DNA of 64,000 nt from Elephas maximus indicus (GCF_024166365.1 NC_064825.1:104732480-104796479); one strand, 5' to 3'. Positions 22,956 through 34,454 are shown, counted from the first letter of the stretch. The notes: generated by a model not told the origin, from the sequence alone. Made by a program: numbers and translations.

Positions 22956-24448
22956 ACAGGAGATCAAGACCCCAGACCACAGACACAGAGAAGATTTGTC
23001 AACATTTTTACTTAACACTTAATTCTCCCTTTACCATGAACAGGGCCGACAAGTGCTTTTACTGATAAGCTCTTTCCCTTGTTCTTTTATTAATTTAAAA
23101 ATAGAAATTATTTTATTTGGTCACAGTGTAGGCATGCTAATTTTTTTAATGCATATAACTTTTGAATTACCTTTGTAATCCTTTAGTAGCTCTCAAATCC
23201 ATGAGTCCACTTTTACTTCAGGCAGCTTCTTTATACAAAGAAAATCAAGTTGTCTCTACATTAATTGATGCTAATTTATATTAATGATTAAATAATTCTG
23301 AAATACAAAAATTTGCTTTATAAATCTCATCATATATCATGTTCCTTTTGAAAATTCTGGCGATGGCAATCTCCTATTCTTTTACTGAGAAAAGTCCATT
23401 CAGTGGCTGGATAAAATGTGAATGCCATTTCCAAGTCTTATTTCTACATCTAAGAGAGAGAAAAAGTCTCACAGGCACACGAGGCAGAGAATATTCCCCA
23501 CTGCTTCTCAAGTGCTCTTCCTAATTTGGTGTCATGGAACAAAACACAGAGAAGCAAAGGTGTACTCCTTTATTTCCAACTGGAATTTAAAGAAGTTTCC
23601 CTGAGAGAACATGAACCTGTAGAACTGCCTCTCAGTTGCCTCCCGGGGATTTGAAAAGTTTCAGTCAGCATGATTATCCAAGACACTTTTACGTGGTTTG
23701 GAGTACTTAAGCACTGGCAGCATTGCGAGGTCCCAATCAATTGGGAATTTTTTTTTTTTTTTTTAATCTCCTTCTTGTATGACTACTCCTGAGATTCTAT
23801 GTGAAGATGTTTTCACTTCCCTTTCTGTTCAGGAATATAACAATGTGTATGCTGGGTTAGAAACGCCTATTCTCTTACAAAATGCAAGAGCTGAGTCTTG
23901 GAATAAGGAGTAACATCTATCCATGAGGAGTCAAAAAAATATTTTTAACAATGAGAGAAGTAACAGATTACTTCTTTCATGATGTAACTGATCCAGTAGA
24001 GAGGGAAATATGGATGAAATAATAGACAAAGGAGATTCTTAGACAAAAGTCCTGTGTAAGCCGTGAGGAGATAAAGTCACGTGTAAAATATAGAAAGACT
24101 GATTTGCTTTGGCAAGGGTCCCAGATACTTCATTTACAGTAGCAGTTAAAAGGCAGCATATAAGTGAATGGATGCTCATAGTGTGATAGATACAGTTGTG
24201 GGAGTCTGGAAGTTTTCTTTTGATGGCTTAAATTATCTCCATGAAATAGAATGTTCATCTAATGTTTCCAATTAAGTTTGATTTTTCTGGTAGTTTTTTA
24301 GGTGGATATCTTTTTTTCAAATTAAAGTATCTTTCTATTTCCACTTTATTAAACATTTTTATCATGAGTAGTGGTGACATTTTCAAATTTTAATATAGAG
24401 GTAATCATGTATTTTACAAGCTAAGATTAGGAAACCCAAATCTCTATA

Positions 24449-24486
24449 GGAATCCTGGTGACACAGTAGTTAAGCATTTAGCTTCT
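24449..24486 (+). mobile_element. AfroSINE head fragment
   Basis: Only the tRNA-like head remains (aatcctggtgacacagtagt, then taagcattta) before an LTR begins. The SINE body is not seen on the far side. Confidence 0.6.
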
Positions 24487-24868
24487 GTCTTAGTTATCTA
24501 GTGCTGTTATTACAGAAATACCACAAGTGGATGGCTTTAGTAAACAGAAATTCTTTAACTCACAGTCTAGAGACAAGAAATCTGAAATCAGGGCACCAGC
24601 TCCAGGGTAAGGCTTTCTCTCTCTGCCTGTTCTGGGGGAAGACCCTTGGCATCAATCTCCTCCTGGTCTAACAGCTTCTTAGCACAGGAACCCCAGGTCC
24701 AAAGGATGTGCTCCAATCCTCATTCTTCATTCTTGGTGGTGTGATGTCCTCTTCCCCTTTGCTCTAGTCCCTCTCTTATATCTCAAAAGAGATTGACTCA
24801 AGATACAATCTAAACTTGTGGATTGAGTCCTATCTTATTAACATAACTGCCACTAATCCTGCCTCCCC
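24485..24868 (-). mobile_element. ERVL-MaLR-like solo LTR, partial
   Basis: Starts tgtcttagttatctagtgct, the reverse of the end of the LTRs at 57910 and 62149. It is cut by the RTE LINE that follows at about 24876. Fragmentary and without coding sequence; it resembles MLT1/MaLR LTRs in its final 60 bases. Confidence 0.65.
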
Positions 24869-24875
24869 CTCCACC

Positions 24876-27800
24876 ATGAGCTTGTCAGTCTATAGTATTG
24901 TGGGGGCCTCCCTGTTGCTGTGATGCTGGAGGTTATGCCACCGGTATTCAAATACCAGCAGGGTCACGCATGGTGGACAGGTTCCAGCTGAGCTTCCAGG
25001 GTAAGACAAACTAGGAAGAAGAACCTGGTGGTCTACTTCCAAAAAGAATTAGCCAGTGAAAACCTTATGAATAGCAGCAGAACATTGTCTAATACAGTGC
25101 CTGAAAATGAGTCCCTCAGGTTGGAAATCACTCAAAATACAACTGGGGAAGAGCTGCCTCCTCAAAGCAGAGTCAACCTTAATGACAAAGATGGAGTCAA
25201 GCCTTCTAGACCTTCATTTGATGATGTGGCATGACTCAGAATGGGAAGAAACAGCCGCAAACATCCAGTAATAATCCAAACATGGAATGTACAAAGCATG
25301 GATCTAGAAAAGTTAGAAATTGTCAAAAATTAAATGGAACACAAAAACATTGATATCCTAGGCATTAGTGAGCTGAAATGGACGAGTATTGGCAATATTT
25401 TGAGTTGAACAATCATATGGTCTACTATGCTGGGAATGACAACTGGAAGAAGAATGGTGTTGCATTTATTGTCAAAAAGAACATTTCAAGATCTATCCTG
25501 AAATATAACGTTCTCAGTGATAGGATAATATCCATACACCTACCAGACCAGTTAATATGACTGTTCTTCAAATTTACCCACAAACCACTAAGGTCAAAGA
25601 TGCAGAAGTTAAAGATTTTCACCATCTTCTGCAGGCTGAAATTGATCAACCATGCATTGATAAATACTGGTGATTGGAATGTGAAAGCTGGGAACAAAGA
25701 AGAAGGATCGGTAGTTGGAAAATATGGCCTTGCTGATAGAAATGATGTCAGGGATAGTGTGATAGAATTTTCAAGAGAAATGACTTATTCATTGTAAATT
25801 CCTTTTTTTCAACAACATAAACAGTAACTATACACTTGGATCTCACCAGTGAAATACACAGGAATCAAATCAACTACATATGTGGAAAGAGATAATGGAA
25901 AAGCTCAATATCATCAGTCAGAACAAGGCCAGGGGCCAACTGTGGAACAGACAATCAATTGCTGATATGCAATTTCAAGTTGGAGCTGAAGAAAATTAGA
26001 ACAAGTCCACAAGAGCCAAAGTACGACCTTGAGTATATCCCACCTGAATTTAGAGACCATCTCAAGAACAGATTTGTCTCGCTGAACATTAATGAACGAA
26101 TATCAGACTAGTTGTGGAATGACATCAAGGACATCATACCTAAAGAAAGCAAAAAGTCATTAAAAAGACAGAAAAGAAATAAAAGACCAAAATGGATGTC
26201 AGAAGGGATTCTGAAAGTTGCTCTTGAATGTTGAGTAGCTAAAGGGAAAGGAAGAAATGATGACGTAAAAGAGCTGAACAGAAGACTTCAAAGGTTGATT
26301 ATAGAAGACAAAGTAAAGAATTATAATGACATGCGCAAAGAGCTGGACATAGAAAGCCAAAAAGGAAGAATATGCTGAGCATTTCTCAAGCTGAAAGGAC
26401 TGGAGAAAAACTTTAAGCCTTGAGTTGCAATATTGAAGGATTCTACAGGGAAAATAGTAAGCAGTGCAGGAAGCATCAAATGAAGATGGATAGAATGCAC
26501 AGTCCCTCTACCAAAAAGAACTGGCCTATGTTCAACTGTATCAGGAGGTAGCATATGATCAGGAATAGACAGCACTGGAGGAAGAGGTCCAAGCTGCACT
26601 GGAGGCATTGGTAAAATCAAGGGTCCAGGAATTGAGGGAATACCAATTGAGATGTTTCAACAAATGGATGCAGTGCTGGAAGTGCTCATTCATCTATGCC
26701 AAGAAATCTGGAAGACAATTACCTGGCCAAGTGACTAGAATAGATCCACATTTATGCCTATTCCAAAGAAAACTGATCCAACTGAATGCGGAACTTATTG
26801 AATAATATCATTAACATCACACACAAGTAAAATTTTGCTGAAGAGCATTCAAAAGTGGCTGCAGCAATACATTGACACAGAACGGCCAGAAATTCAAGCG
26901 GGAGTCAGAAGAGAACATGGAACTAGGCACATTATTGCTGATGTCAGATGGATCTTGGCTGAAAGCAGAGAATATCAGAAAGATATTTACCTGGGTTTTA
27001 TTGACTATGCAAAGGAATTTGACTGTGTGGATCATACCAAATCACGGATAACATTTTGAGGAATGAAAATTCCAGAACACTTAATTGTGCTGATGAGGAA
27101 CCTGTACATAGATCAAGAGGCAGTCCTTTGAAGAGAACAAGGGGATATTGCTTGTTTTAAAGTCAGGAAAGGTGTGCATCAGTGTTGTATCTTTTCACCA
27201 TTCTTATTCAATCTGTATGCTGAGCAAATGAAATAAGAAGCTGGACTATATGAAGACGAATGGGGCATCAGGATTGATGAAGACTTATTAACAACCCACA
27301 ATTTGCAGATGACACAACCTTGCTTGCTAGCATGAAGGAGACTTGAAGCACTTACTGATGAATATCGAAGACCACAACCTTCAGTATGAATTGTGCCTCA
27401 TCATAAAGAAAACAAAAATCCTTACAACTGAACCAATAAGCAACATCATGATAAATGGAGAAAAGATTGAAGTCAAGGATTTCGTTTTACTCAGATCCAC
27501 AATCAACACCCATGGAAGTAGCAGCCTTGGTGGCAAGGATGGCGAGACTATGTCTCACATACTTTGGACATATTAGGAGTGAGCAGTCCCTGGAGAAGGA
27601 CACCAGGCTTAGTAAAGTAGAGGATCAGTGAAAAAGAGAAGACCCCCAACCAGACGGATTGACACAGTGGCTGCAACAATGGACTCAAGCGTAAGGATTT
27701 TGAGGATGGCGCAGGACTGGACAGTGTTTTGTTCTGTTGTGCATAGGGTTGCTATGAGTTGGAACTGACTCAAGGGCACCTAACAACAACAACAACAACT
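24876..27800 (+). mobile_element. RTE-clade LINE (elephant RTE1-like), near full length
   Basis: Starts with a 5' region ending in agctgcctcctcaaagcaga, then an endonuclease (WNVQSMDLEKLEIV, DILGISELKWT from about 25280) and a reverse transcriptase (HIIADVRWILAESREYQKD near 26930, FIDYAKEFDCVDH near 26998), ending in a (aac)n tail. The frame is broken many times by stops and shifts, and two stretches of the expected sequence are missing: a few dozen bases around 26800 and about 300 bases near 27530. The element is dead. It interrupts unit C, whose homology resumes right after the tail. Confidence 0.9.
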
Positions 27801-28261
27801 TGGAGGATACATAGAACAGATAAAAAATGCGTGAGATCTAATCGATAGGTAATAGTACATGAAGAGTCAGAACAACTCATGCAACAGAAGATGTAGATTC
27901 TGAGCATACTTTTTTTTTTTTTTAACAGTGACTTAAAGGAGACAGAAATGTATTTTCCTCTTACATAAAGGAAGCCTGGGGCAAGTTGTATGGGGCTGGT
28001 ATGGCAGCTCCACAACATCAGGATTACAGGCTCCTTCTGTTTTGCTTTTCTGCTAACCTTAACACACATCCTCATGGTCCACCATCACTGCTTGAATTTC
28101 CACCAAAATTCCACATTCACAGAATTACTTTATATTATGACTTTCATTTACAATTCATTGGTCAGAACTTAGTCATGTGGCCACACCTAGATACATGGAA
28201 TGTTGGGAAATGTAGTCTTTTAGCTAGGCAGTAAAAAAGTATGTCTTAAAAAAAAAAAAAA

Positions 28262-28452
28262 AGGAGAAAACAAAGCAAAACCTGTTGCCATCCAGTTGAT
28301 TCTGAAACATATCAACCCTATAGGACAGGGTAGAACTCACCCTTCGGTTTCCAGGGTTGTGGTCTTTATGGAAGCCAACTGCCACATTTTTCTCCTGTGG
28401 AGCAGCTTTGCTTCATAGCCAAGCATTTAACCATGGTGCCACCAGGTCTCCT
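28262..28452 (-). mobile_element. AfroSINE, long variant (unit C)
   Basis: Orthologous to 10800 and 18590; more complete in the core (accctataggacagggtaga). It marks the last homologous landmark of the triplication. Confidence 0.8.
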
Positions 28453-28516
28453 TAGTTATGTGTCTAGCTAGTACTTTAATGGGAGTTCTATTACTAAAAG
28501 GGAAGAGAAGAACAGG

Positions 28517-29103
28517 TGTTATAGACTGAATTGTGTCACCAGAAATAGGTGTTATAAATCCTAACCCCAACACCTGTGATTATAATTCAATTTGGGAATG
28601 TGTTTTCTTTGTTGTGTTACTGAGGCTGTTTTTTTTTTTAACCCGGATTAACCTGTTGCCCTCAAGAGGATTCTGACTCATAGCGAACCTACAGGACAGA
28701 GTAGAACTGCTCCATAGAGTTTTCAAGGAGTGCTCAGTGGATTCGAACTGTCAACCTTTTGGTTAGCAGTAGTAGCTCTGAACCACTACGCCAACAGGGT
28801 TTTCATTAGCGCAGGGTGTGTCTTAAATCAATTTCTTTTGAAATATAAAAGAACACATTGAGCAAGCAACAAAGCAAATAGAGTTGGGGGAAGATAAAAG
28901 CCATGCCGCATGAAATATCCAAGGAACAGAAGCTGAGAGACAAAAAGACCTCCCTCTAGAGCCAGAAGAGGAAGCCTTCCCCCATAGCCAGCACCTTGAA
29001 TTCAGAGTTCTATCATCCTAAACTGTGACAAAATAAATTTCTCTTTGTCAAAGCTGTCCACTTGTGCTATTTCTGTTATAGCTGCAGCAGATAATTAAGT
29101 CAA
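28517..29103 (+). mobile_element. ERVL-MaLR-like solo LTR interrupted by a SINE
   Basis: Begins tgttatagactgaattgtgt and ends ctatttctgttatagctgca then gcagataatta. A SINE at 28632-28803 lies inside it. Same family as the LTRs at 57910, 62149, 49571 and 24485. No internal region flanks it. Confidence 0.7.
28632..28803 (-). mobile_element. AfroSINE inside an LTR
   Basis: Good minus-strand copy (gattctgactcatagcgaac through accactacgccaacagggtt). Its position shows it is younger than the host LTR. Confidence 0.9.
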
Positions 29104-29189
29104 TAAGACTTCTGCCTCACCATGATTGCCTTAGACCAGAGATTGGCAAACCATACCCTAAAGGCCAAATTTGGTTTTCCACCTACTTT

Positions 29190-29600
29190 AGCTGTTTTTT
29201 CTTTCTTTTTTTTTTAATTGTGACAAGTATATTTATAACAAAACATTTGCCATGTCAACAATTTTTACACATACAGTTCAGTGATATTTGTGTTGTACAA
29301 CAATCAGTATTATCCATTTCTAAATATTTTTGTCATCCTTAACAGAAACTCAGTGCCCCCTAAGCAATGACTTCTCATTTTCCCCTCCTTTCTGCCTCTG
29401 TTAACCACTAATAAATTTTATACACTTGCCTATTTTGTAAATATTTCATATAAGTGGGATCACATAATATTTGTTCCTTTTGTAACTCACTTATTGCAAT
29501 CAGCATAATGTTTTCCAGCTTCATCCATGTGTCAGGACTTCTTTTTAAGGTGAGTAATACTCTGCCTTACGTATGTAACACATTTAGTTTATCTATCTGA
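29190..29600 (-). mobile_element. L1M-type LINE 3' fragment
   Basis: Reverse of an old mammalian L1 3' end: acatacagttcagtgatatt, cagaaactcagtgcccccta, ataagtgggatcacataata and gcttcatccatgtgtcagga. A sister fragment lies at 34140-34452. Confidence 0.75.
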
Positions 29601-30029
29601 GCCTACTTTTAACACTAGGAAAATTACCCAACAGATCAAAAATATTTAAGGTGAGGAATCTCATTTTGGTCCCTCCAGTTATTAAATTCTATAAATGAAA
29701 TAAGAAAATGATTGTAATAAGGTTCTTACACAGGCAGACTTATCATGCTGTCACATACTTTTTCTTCTTCTTCAACGTGGAGCAAGGTGAATAAATATAA
29801 AACAAATCCAGGTATTTAATTCTAAAATATTGTAAGCAGGCAGCAAACATTATATTCTACTATAGGTATAACAAAAGTTAAATGGAAGCTATGTGCAAAG
29901 GTCTCGGTACTAAGTTTCTAGAGTCATCAATAAACCCAAGAAAGATTACTTTTTTAGTTGTTATTCCAATAGAGTCATGGTGATGCCCGTGTTCTTTTTG
30001 GACTTAAAGGTTAAAAAATAGTAGAACCC
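29601..30029. other. Non-coding, nothing recognised
   Basis: AT-rich text with no convincing open frame or repeat family. Confidence 0.5.
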
Positions 30030-30478
30030 CTCTTATCAAGGCCCTGCCTAGTTTCCATATCTCATCCTGTACCAAATTCCCCTTGCCCTCTGTGTACTGA
30101 TTACCCAGATCTTCTTAACTTCAGGCTAGTTGCTGCCTTAGGATTTCTGCATAAGCTTTTTTTTTTTTTGCTTGGGATTCTTTTCCCATTGATTTGTTTT
30201 GTGCTCCTTCTGTCTCATCATTCATATCCTAATTTAGAAGCCACCTCTCAAAAAAGACCCGTGTCCACCTAAATAGAATGCCCATCCAGTCGCACGTATA
30301 CCACTCTATTATAATTTATTAAGAGTCTGTTATCACTATATGACTTTATTATCATCTTACATATATTTTTGTCTCCTCTATTGGAATATAAGCTCCAAGA
30401 GGAAAGCAAAGCTGATTGTCACATAGACCACCGTATATCCAGCACCAACTCAGCAATTATACCTCAATAATGAATAAA
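30030..30478 (+). mobile_element. L2 LINE 3' end
   Basis: Typical L2 tail order: ctcatcattcatatcctaat, ggaatataagctccaagagg, attgtcacatagaccaccgt and acctcaataatgaataaa. Confidence 0.7.
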
Positions 30479-30884
30479 CCTGGTGGTTAAGGAAAAATGT
30501 TGGTAATTTTTATAGCTAGAGAACTATTGTACATATAAATTTTGTACTTAAAAATAAAAATATTGATTTAAATGCTGTGCTTTATTTCAAATACTATAAC
30601 CGATCATTACAATTATCATCATCATATATATCACATAATTTGTCTTAATAAGAAAATGATAACAATGTAAAATCATGCTATGACCTTTGACTTCCCATAG
30701 ACCTAGTCAGGGGAGACCTTTAGAAAAGAAACAGTGTCTCTGTGGTGACAGCTTTTCCACAACAGGATCAGGGAGAAAATAAACACCCTTTGTATTTAGA
30801 AACCCACATCTAGAAGGTAACAGCAGGAATCTCTCTCCCATAGTTAAAAATAAAATAGGTCACTATCATTTCTCTTGTCCCATA

Positions 30885-31080
30885 TCTGTTGCCCTCAAGT
30901 TGATTCTGACTGACAGCAACCTTATAGGACAAAGTAGAACTGTCCCATATGATTTGCTAGGCTGTAATCTTTAAAGAAGCAGATTGCACATCTTTCCTCC
31001 CCAGAGCAGCTGGTGGATTCAAACCATGAACCTTTCAATTAGCAGGTGAGTACTTAAGCAATGTGACACCAGGACTTCTT
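30885..31080 (-). mobile_element. AfroSINE, long variant
   Basis: Minus strand, with gttgccctcaagttgattct, ggctgtaatctttaaagaag and a decayed head ending accaggact. Confidence 0.85.
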
Positions 31081-31123
31081 TCTTATCCAATAAAGAATGT
31101 GTAACTTCATGACACGGACACTG

Positions 31124-31706
31124 TCCTTGTTGTTGTTAGGTGCCATCAAATCGGTTCTGACTCATAGTGACCCTACGCACAACAGAACAAAATACCAACT
31201 GGTCCTGAGCCATCCTCACAATCGTTGTTATGCTTGAGCTCAGTTTTGCAGCCACTGTGTCAATCCACCTCGTTGAGGGTCTTCCTCTTTTCCACTGATC
31301 CTGTCCTCTGCCAAGCATGATGTCCTTCTCCAGAGACTGATCCCTCCTGACAACATGTCCAAAGTGTGTAAGACGCAGTCTCGCCATCCTTACTTCTAAG
31401 GAGCATTCTGGCTGTACTTCTTCTAAGACAGATTTGTTTGTTCTTTTGGCAGTCCATGGTATATTCAATATTCTTCACCAACACCACAATTCAAAGGGGT
31501 CAACTCTTCTTCAGTCTTCCTTATTCATTGTCCAGCTTTCACATGCATATGATGCAATTGAAAATACGATGGCTTGGGTCAGGTGCCCCTTAGTCTTCAA
31601 GGTGACATCTTTGCTCTTCAACACTTTAAAGAGGTCCTTTGCAGCAGATTTACCACATCTTTGCTCTTCAACACTTTAAAGAGGTCCTTTGCAGCAGATT
31701 TACCAC
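31124..31706 (-). mobile_element. RTE LINE 3' part of a twin-primed insertion
   Basis: Starts ttgttgttgttaggtgccat, the reverse of the RTE 3' end, and carries C-terminal RTE coding sequence with recognisable words (GHVVRRDQSLEKDIMLG, RWIDTVAA). It contains a 50-bp internal tandem duplication and joins an opposite-strand 5' segment at about 31707. Confidence 0.88.
31606..31706. repeat. 50-bp tandem duplication inside the RTE copy
   Basis: The 50-base stretch starting catctttgctcttcaacact occurs at 31606 and again at 31656, essentially identical. Confidence 0.95.
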
Positions 31707-31906
31707 TTGTCTGTCAGTTTGTCATACTGTGGGGGCTTCCGTGTTGCTGTGATGCTGGAAGCTATGCCACCAGTATTCAGATACCAGCAGGGCCACCCAT
31801 GGAAGACAGGTTTCAGTTGAGCTTCCAGACTAAGACAGACTAAGAAGAAGGACTGGCAGTCTACTTCTGAAAAGCATTAGCTGGTGAAAACCTTATGAAT
31901 AGCAGC
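31707..31906 (+). mobile_element. RTE LINE 5' part, inverted relative to its 3' part
   Basis: Matches the 5' region of the LINE at 24876 (tactgtgggggcttccgtgt, taccagcagggccacccatg) and stops at atgaatagcagc. With 31124-31706 it forms one 5'-inverted insertion. Confidence 0.85.
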
Positions 31907-32007
31907 TGACAAAGACACTAGAGTCTAAAATCCCTTGACTCCTGCATGAGTGGCTCTTAGTCTGTTTCTGTAAATGATAACAAAAGGCAGTGGAGAATTA
32001 ACCATGT

Positions 32008-32088
32008 GGGGCAGCTCTACTCTCTCCTGTCCAGTTGCTATGAGTTGGAATAAACTCGACAACAATCAGTTTTTTTTTTTTTTTTTTG
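32008..32088 (+). mobile_element. AfroSINE 3' fragment
   Basis: Only the tail part remains (ggggcagctctactctctcc, gttgctatgagttggaataa) with a T-rich end. Confidence 0.65.
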
Positions 32089-32278
32089 GAGTGGCTTCCA
32101 TATGAAATAGCACACCACTAAACTGAGATTATGCTTGCCTTCAAAAAGGACACTTTGTAGTACAAAAACCAGGAGATTTCTAACTCCTTAGGCATTTATA
32201 TGCATTTATCTTTACCAATTTTTCCCAACCATTGAATTTAAAAAGATTAAAAATCAACAACTAAGTCTCTTTTAGACT

Positions 32279-32640
32279 GACATTTATTGAATAATATTTA
32301 TTAAGCATCTGCTAGTTGACTAGAGGAGTCCCTTAGTAGTACAAACGGTTAATGCTCTCTGCTGTTAAACAAAAGTTGGAAGTTTTAAGTCCACCCAGAG
32401 ATGCCTCGGAAAAAAAAAAAACCTGGCAATCAACTTCTGAAAAAAATCAGCCCTTGAAAACCCTACAGATCACAGTTCTACTCCGACACACATAGGGCTG
32501 TCATGAGTCAGAATCAACTCCATGGCAACTAGTTAGCTGACTGGAAGTGTATAAACCACTAGGTTTACAGTGTGAATGAATAAACACCATCCCTGTCCTT
32601 ACAATTATGATTTTGTGGACAAAACAGAGAAAATAAAAAC
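32279..32640 (+). repeat. Ancient repeat split by a SINE
   Basis: The halves (tttattgaataatatttatt at left; gaatgaataaacaccatccc at right) match the start of the old family also seen at 58520. The SINE at 32326-32545 sits between them. Confidence 0.45.
32326..32545 (+). mobile_element. AfroSINE, long variant
   Basis: Begins gagtcccttagtagtacaaa and ends catgagtcagaatcaactcc. Flanked by tagttgacta at left and tagttagctgact at right, a plausible decayed target-site duplication. Confidence 0.85.
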
Positions 32641-33149
32641 ACACTTACTTATAAAGTAAGTACAGTTTCTGCTTATTTATTGTAAGGATATAAATGGAAT
32701 GGAAAGCAAGAGAATAACTGAAAGAAATTACTAGAGACAAGACTTCTAGAGGGGGTGGGTGGTCATCTGAAAATGAAGTTTTATATATATGTATAGGATT
32801 GAGCCAGATGAAGCATCTGGAGAAGGAGATGCCATCAGACAGAAGTGTGAGAACAAAAGCCATGAACTGGGAAAAGCTCAGGTTCTCCAAAAATCAGTTA
32901 AAAAAAAAAGAGAAGAAGAAGAAAAGAAAGACAAAGGGGGCTAGAAAAGCGAGCCTTGCGAAAATGATGAAGTACAAAATGTACCGGAGAGGTAGGCAGC
33001 AATGTGACTAGGCAGAGTACTGCAGTGTCTTGAGCAGATTTGTATGCTTAAAAGATGCCACTTAGTATTGTACATGCAAGAGATTTGATTGAATGGGGAG
33101 GATGAGACCTCACTGTACCTATAGGAAAAATTTGTTCATGGCATGGAAG
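32641..33149. other. 3' flank of the 33150-34085 receptor
   Basis: No gene seen. A purine-rich tract (aagagaagaagaagaaaaga) lies at about 32905-32935. No polyadenylation signal could be tied to the receptor. Confidence 0.5.
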
Positions 33150-34085
33150 CTAGTGACAATCCAGGATTTGTTGCCTCTTCCAGAGTTTCTTCATAGTATT
33201 TTTTACCTCTGCATTCCTCAGGGTGTAGATCAAGGGATTTAACATGGGTGCAATAATGGTAAAGGACACAGCCATTGCTTTGTCTATGGGATAAGTGGCC
33301 AATGGTCTTACATACAAGAAAATGCATGGCACAAAGAACAAGACAATCACTGTGAGGTGGGAGCCACAGCTGGAGAGGGCTTTGCGCCGCCCTTCAGAGC
33401 TGCAAGACTTCAGGGAGCAGTGGATGACCACGTAGGAGACAATGAGGATAAGGAAGATGGTCACACACATCACCCCACTGTTGTGGATGACCAAGAGGCC
33501 CAGAATGCAGGTATCCATGCAGGCCAGTGTCAGCAATGGAAATAAATCACACATAAAGTGATCAATGACATTGGGACCACAGAAGGGTATTTGGTACATG
33601 AAGAGAAGCTGTATTGTTGCATGCATGGACCCGCCTACCCAGGCCCCTCCCAGCAGCAGGCAGCACACCTGAGACTTCATGATAGTCATGTAGTGCAGGG
33701 GCTTACAGATGGCCACGTAGCGATCATAGGCCATCACGATGAGAAGGATGATTGACACCCCACCAAAGAAATGTTCTGCAAAGAGCTGGATCATGCAGCC
33801 TTCCAGGGAGATGGTAGCACTCTCAGAGAAGGAATCCACAATCATCTTGGGAGCTATGACAGAAGAATAGGTGGCATCCATGAGTGAAACAGAAGGAAGG
33901 AAAAAATACATAGGTGACCTCAGACTCTGACTTGCAGTCATAGTTACCACAATGAGTAAGTTTTCCGGTACGGTGGCCACATACATGATTAGAAACACAG
34001 CAGAGAATATTTTCCGTAGCTCTGGGTTCTTTGTAAGGCCCAAAAGGATGAATTCAGTTACATTGTTTTGATTTTGATTTTCCAT
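33150..34085 (-). CDS. Olfactory receptor, family 4 (OR4C-like), 311 aa
   Basis: Complete seven-transmembrane odorant receptor. It reads [20 protein letters not shown] at the N terminus with glycosylation at N8-[12 protein letters not shown] at 54-63, C97, [15 protein letters not shown] at 118-132, [20 protein letters not shown] from 166, the SY pair in TM5 at 217-218, [14 protein letters not shown] from 235 and [17 protein letters not shown] from 280. The GN pair near the end of TM1 reads EN (41-42) and the usual FFLAYLSF-like TM2 start reads FFLPSVSL, both unusual. A plausible splice acceptor (tacag, AG at 34089-34090) lies 3 bases upstream of the ATG, which fits the usual OR layout of a coding exon preceded by non-coding 5' exons. 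It is clearly diverged from the triplicated genes to its left. Confidence 0.94.
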   Translation of the reverse strand: MENQNQNNVTEFILLGLTKNPELRKIFSAVFLIMYVATVPENLLIVVTMTASQSLRSPMYFFLPSVSLMDATYSSVIAPKMIVDSFSESATISLEGCMIQLFAEHFFGGVSIILLIVMAYDRYVAICKPLHYMTIMKSQVCCLLLGGAWVGGSMHATIQLLFMYQIPFCGPNVIDHFMCDLFPLLTLACMDTCILGLLVIHNSGVMCVTIFLILIVSYVVIHCSLKSCSSEGRRKALSSCGSHLTVIVLFFVPCIFLYVRPLATYPIDKAMAVSFTIIAPMLNPLIYTLRNAEVKNTMKKLWKRQQILDCH

Positions 34086-34087
34086 TT

Positions 34088-34105
34088 ACTGTAGGCTGAT
34101 GTAAG
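34088..34105 (-). promoter_or_regulatory. Predicted 3' splice acceptor before the 33150-34085 receptor
   Basis: The minus strand reads tgcttacatcagcctacag with the AG three bases from the ATG. The pyrimidine tract is modest, so this is less certain than the acceptors of the two genes to the right. Confidence 0.4.
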
Positions 34106-34139
34106 CAAACTGCTGTGAGCTGGAAAATCTGCAAGAGCA

Positions 34140-34452
34140 ATTTTTTTTAATTTTTGTAAAAACGTAATAATACAAATGCAACATTTGTCAATTCAGTATT
34201 TTTCACATGTACAATTCACCGACAGCAATTACATCAATTGTGTTGTGAAACCATTACCAATATTCGTTGCCAAATATTCCATTCCATTAACAGAAACTCA
34301 ATGCTTCCTAAGTAATGATTCCCCCTTTCATCCTCTCTCCTGCCCCTAGTAGCTACTGTTAAACTCTGGTCTCTATGCATTTGCCTATTCTGGGTGTTTC
34401 ATATTAGTCAAAGGACATACAACATTTGTCCTTTGCAAAAGCAATATTATTA
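34140..34452 (-). mobile_element. L1M-type LINE 3' fragment
   Basis: Same order as 29190-29600: cacatgtacaattcaccgac, taacagaaactcaatgcttc, atttgcctattctgggtgtt. It lies about 55 bases upstream of the receptor ATG, so any 5' exon must be beyond it or short. Confidence 0.75.
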
Positions 34453-34454
34453 TA

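Larger units (their letters stand above)
19215..28455. repeat. Tandem unit C of the triplicated OR segment
   Basis: Gene 19215-20150 plus 5' flank. Homology with B is nearly continuous to 23930, then about 1.5 kb is missing, resumes at about 23935, is broken by a nested SINE/LTR/RTE cluster at 24449-27800 and resumes to the SINE ending near 28452. The sequence after that no longer matches A or B, so this is the right edge of the triplication. Confidence 0.88.

Noticed and set aside
31606-31706. Direct repeats considered as a CRISPR-like array
   Set aside because: Two adjacent copies with no spacers, inside a LINE, in a mammalian genome.
28456-33149. Possible fourth tandem unit leading to the receptor at 33150
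   Set aside because: The flank after 28455 and the receptor itself do not match units A-C closely; this gene comes from an older duplication.
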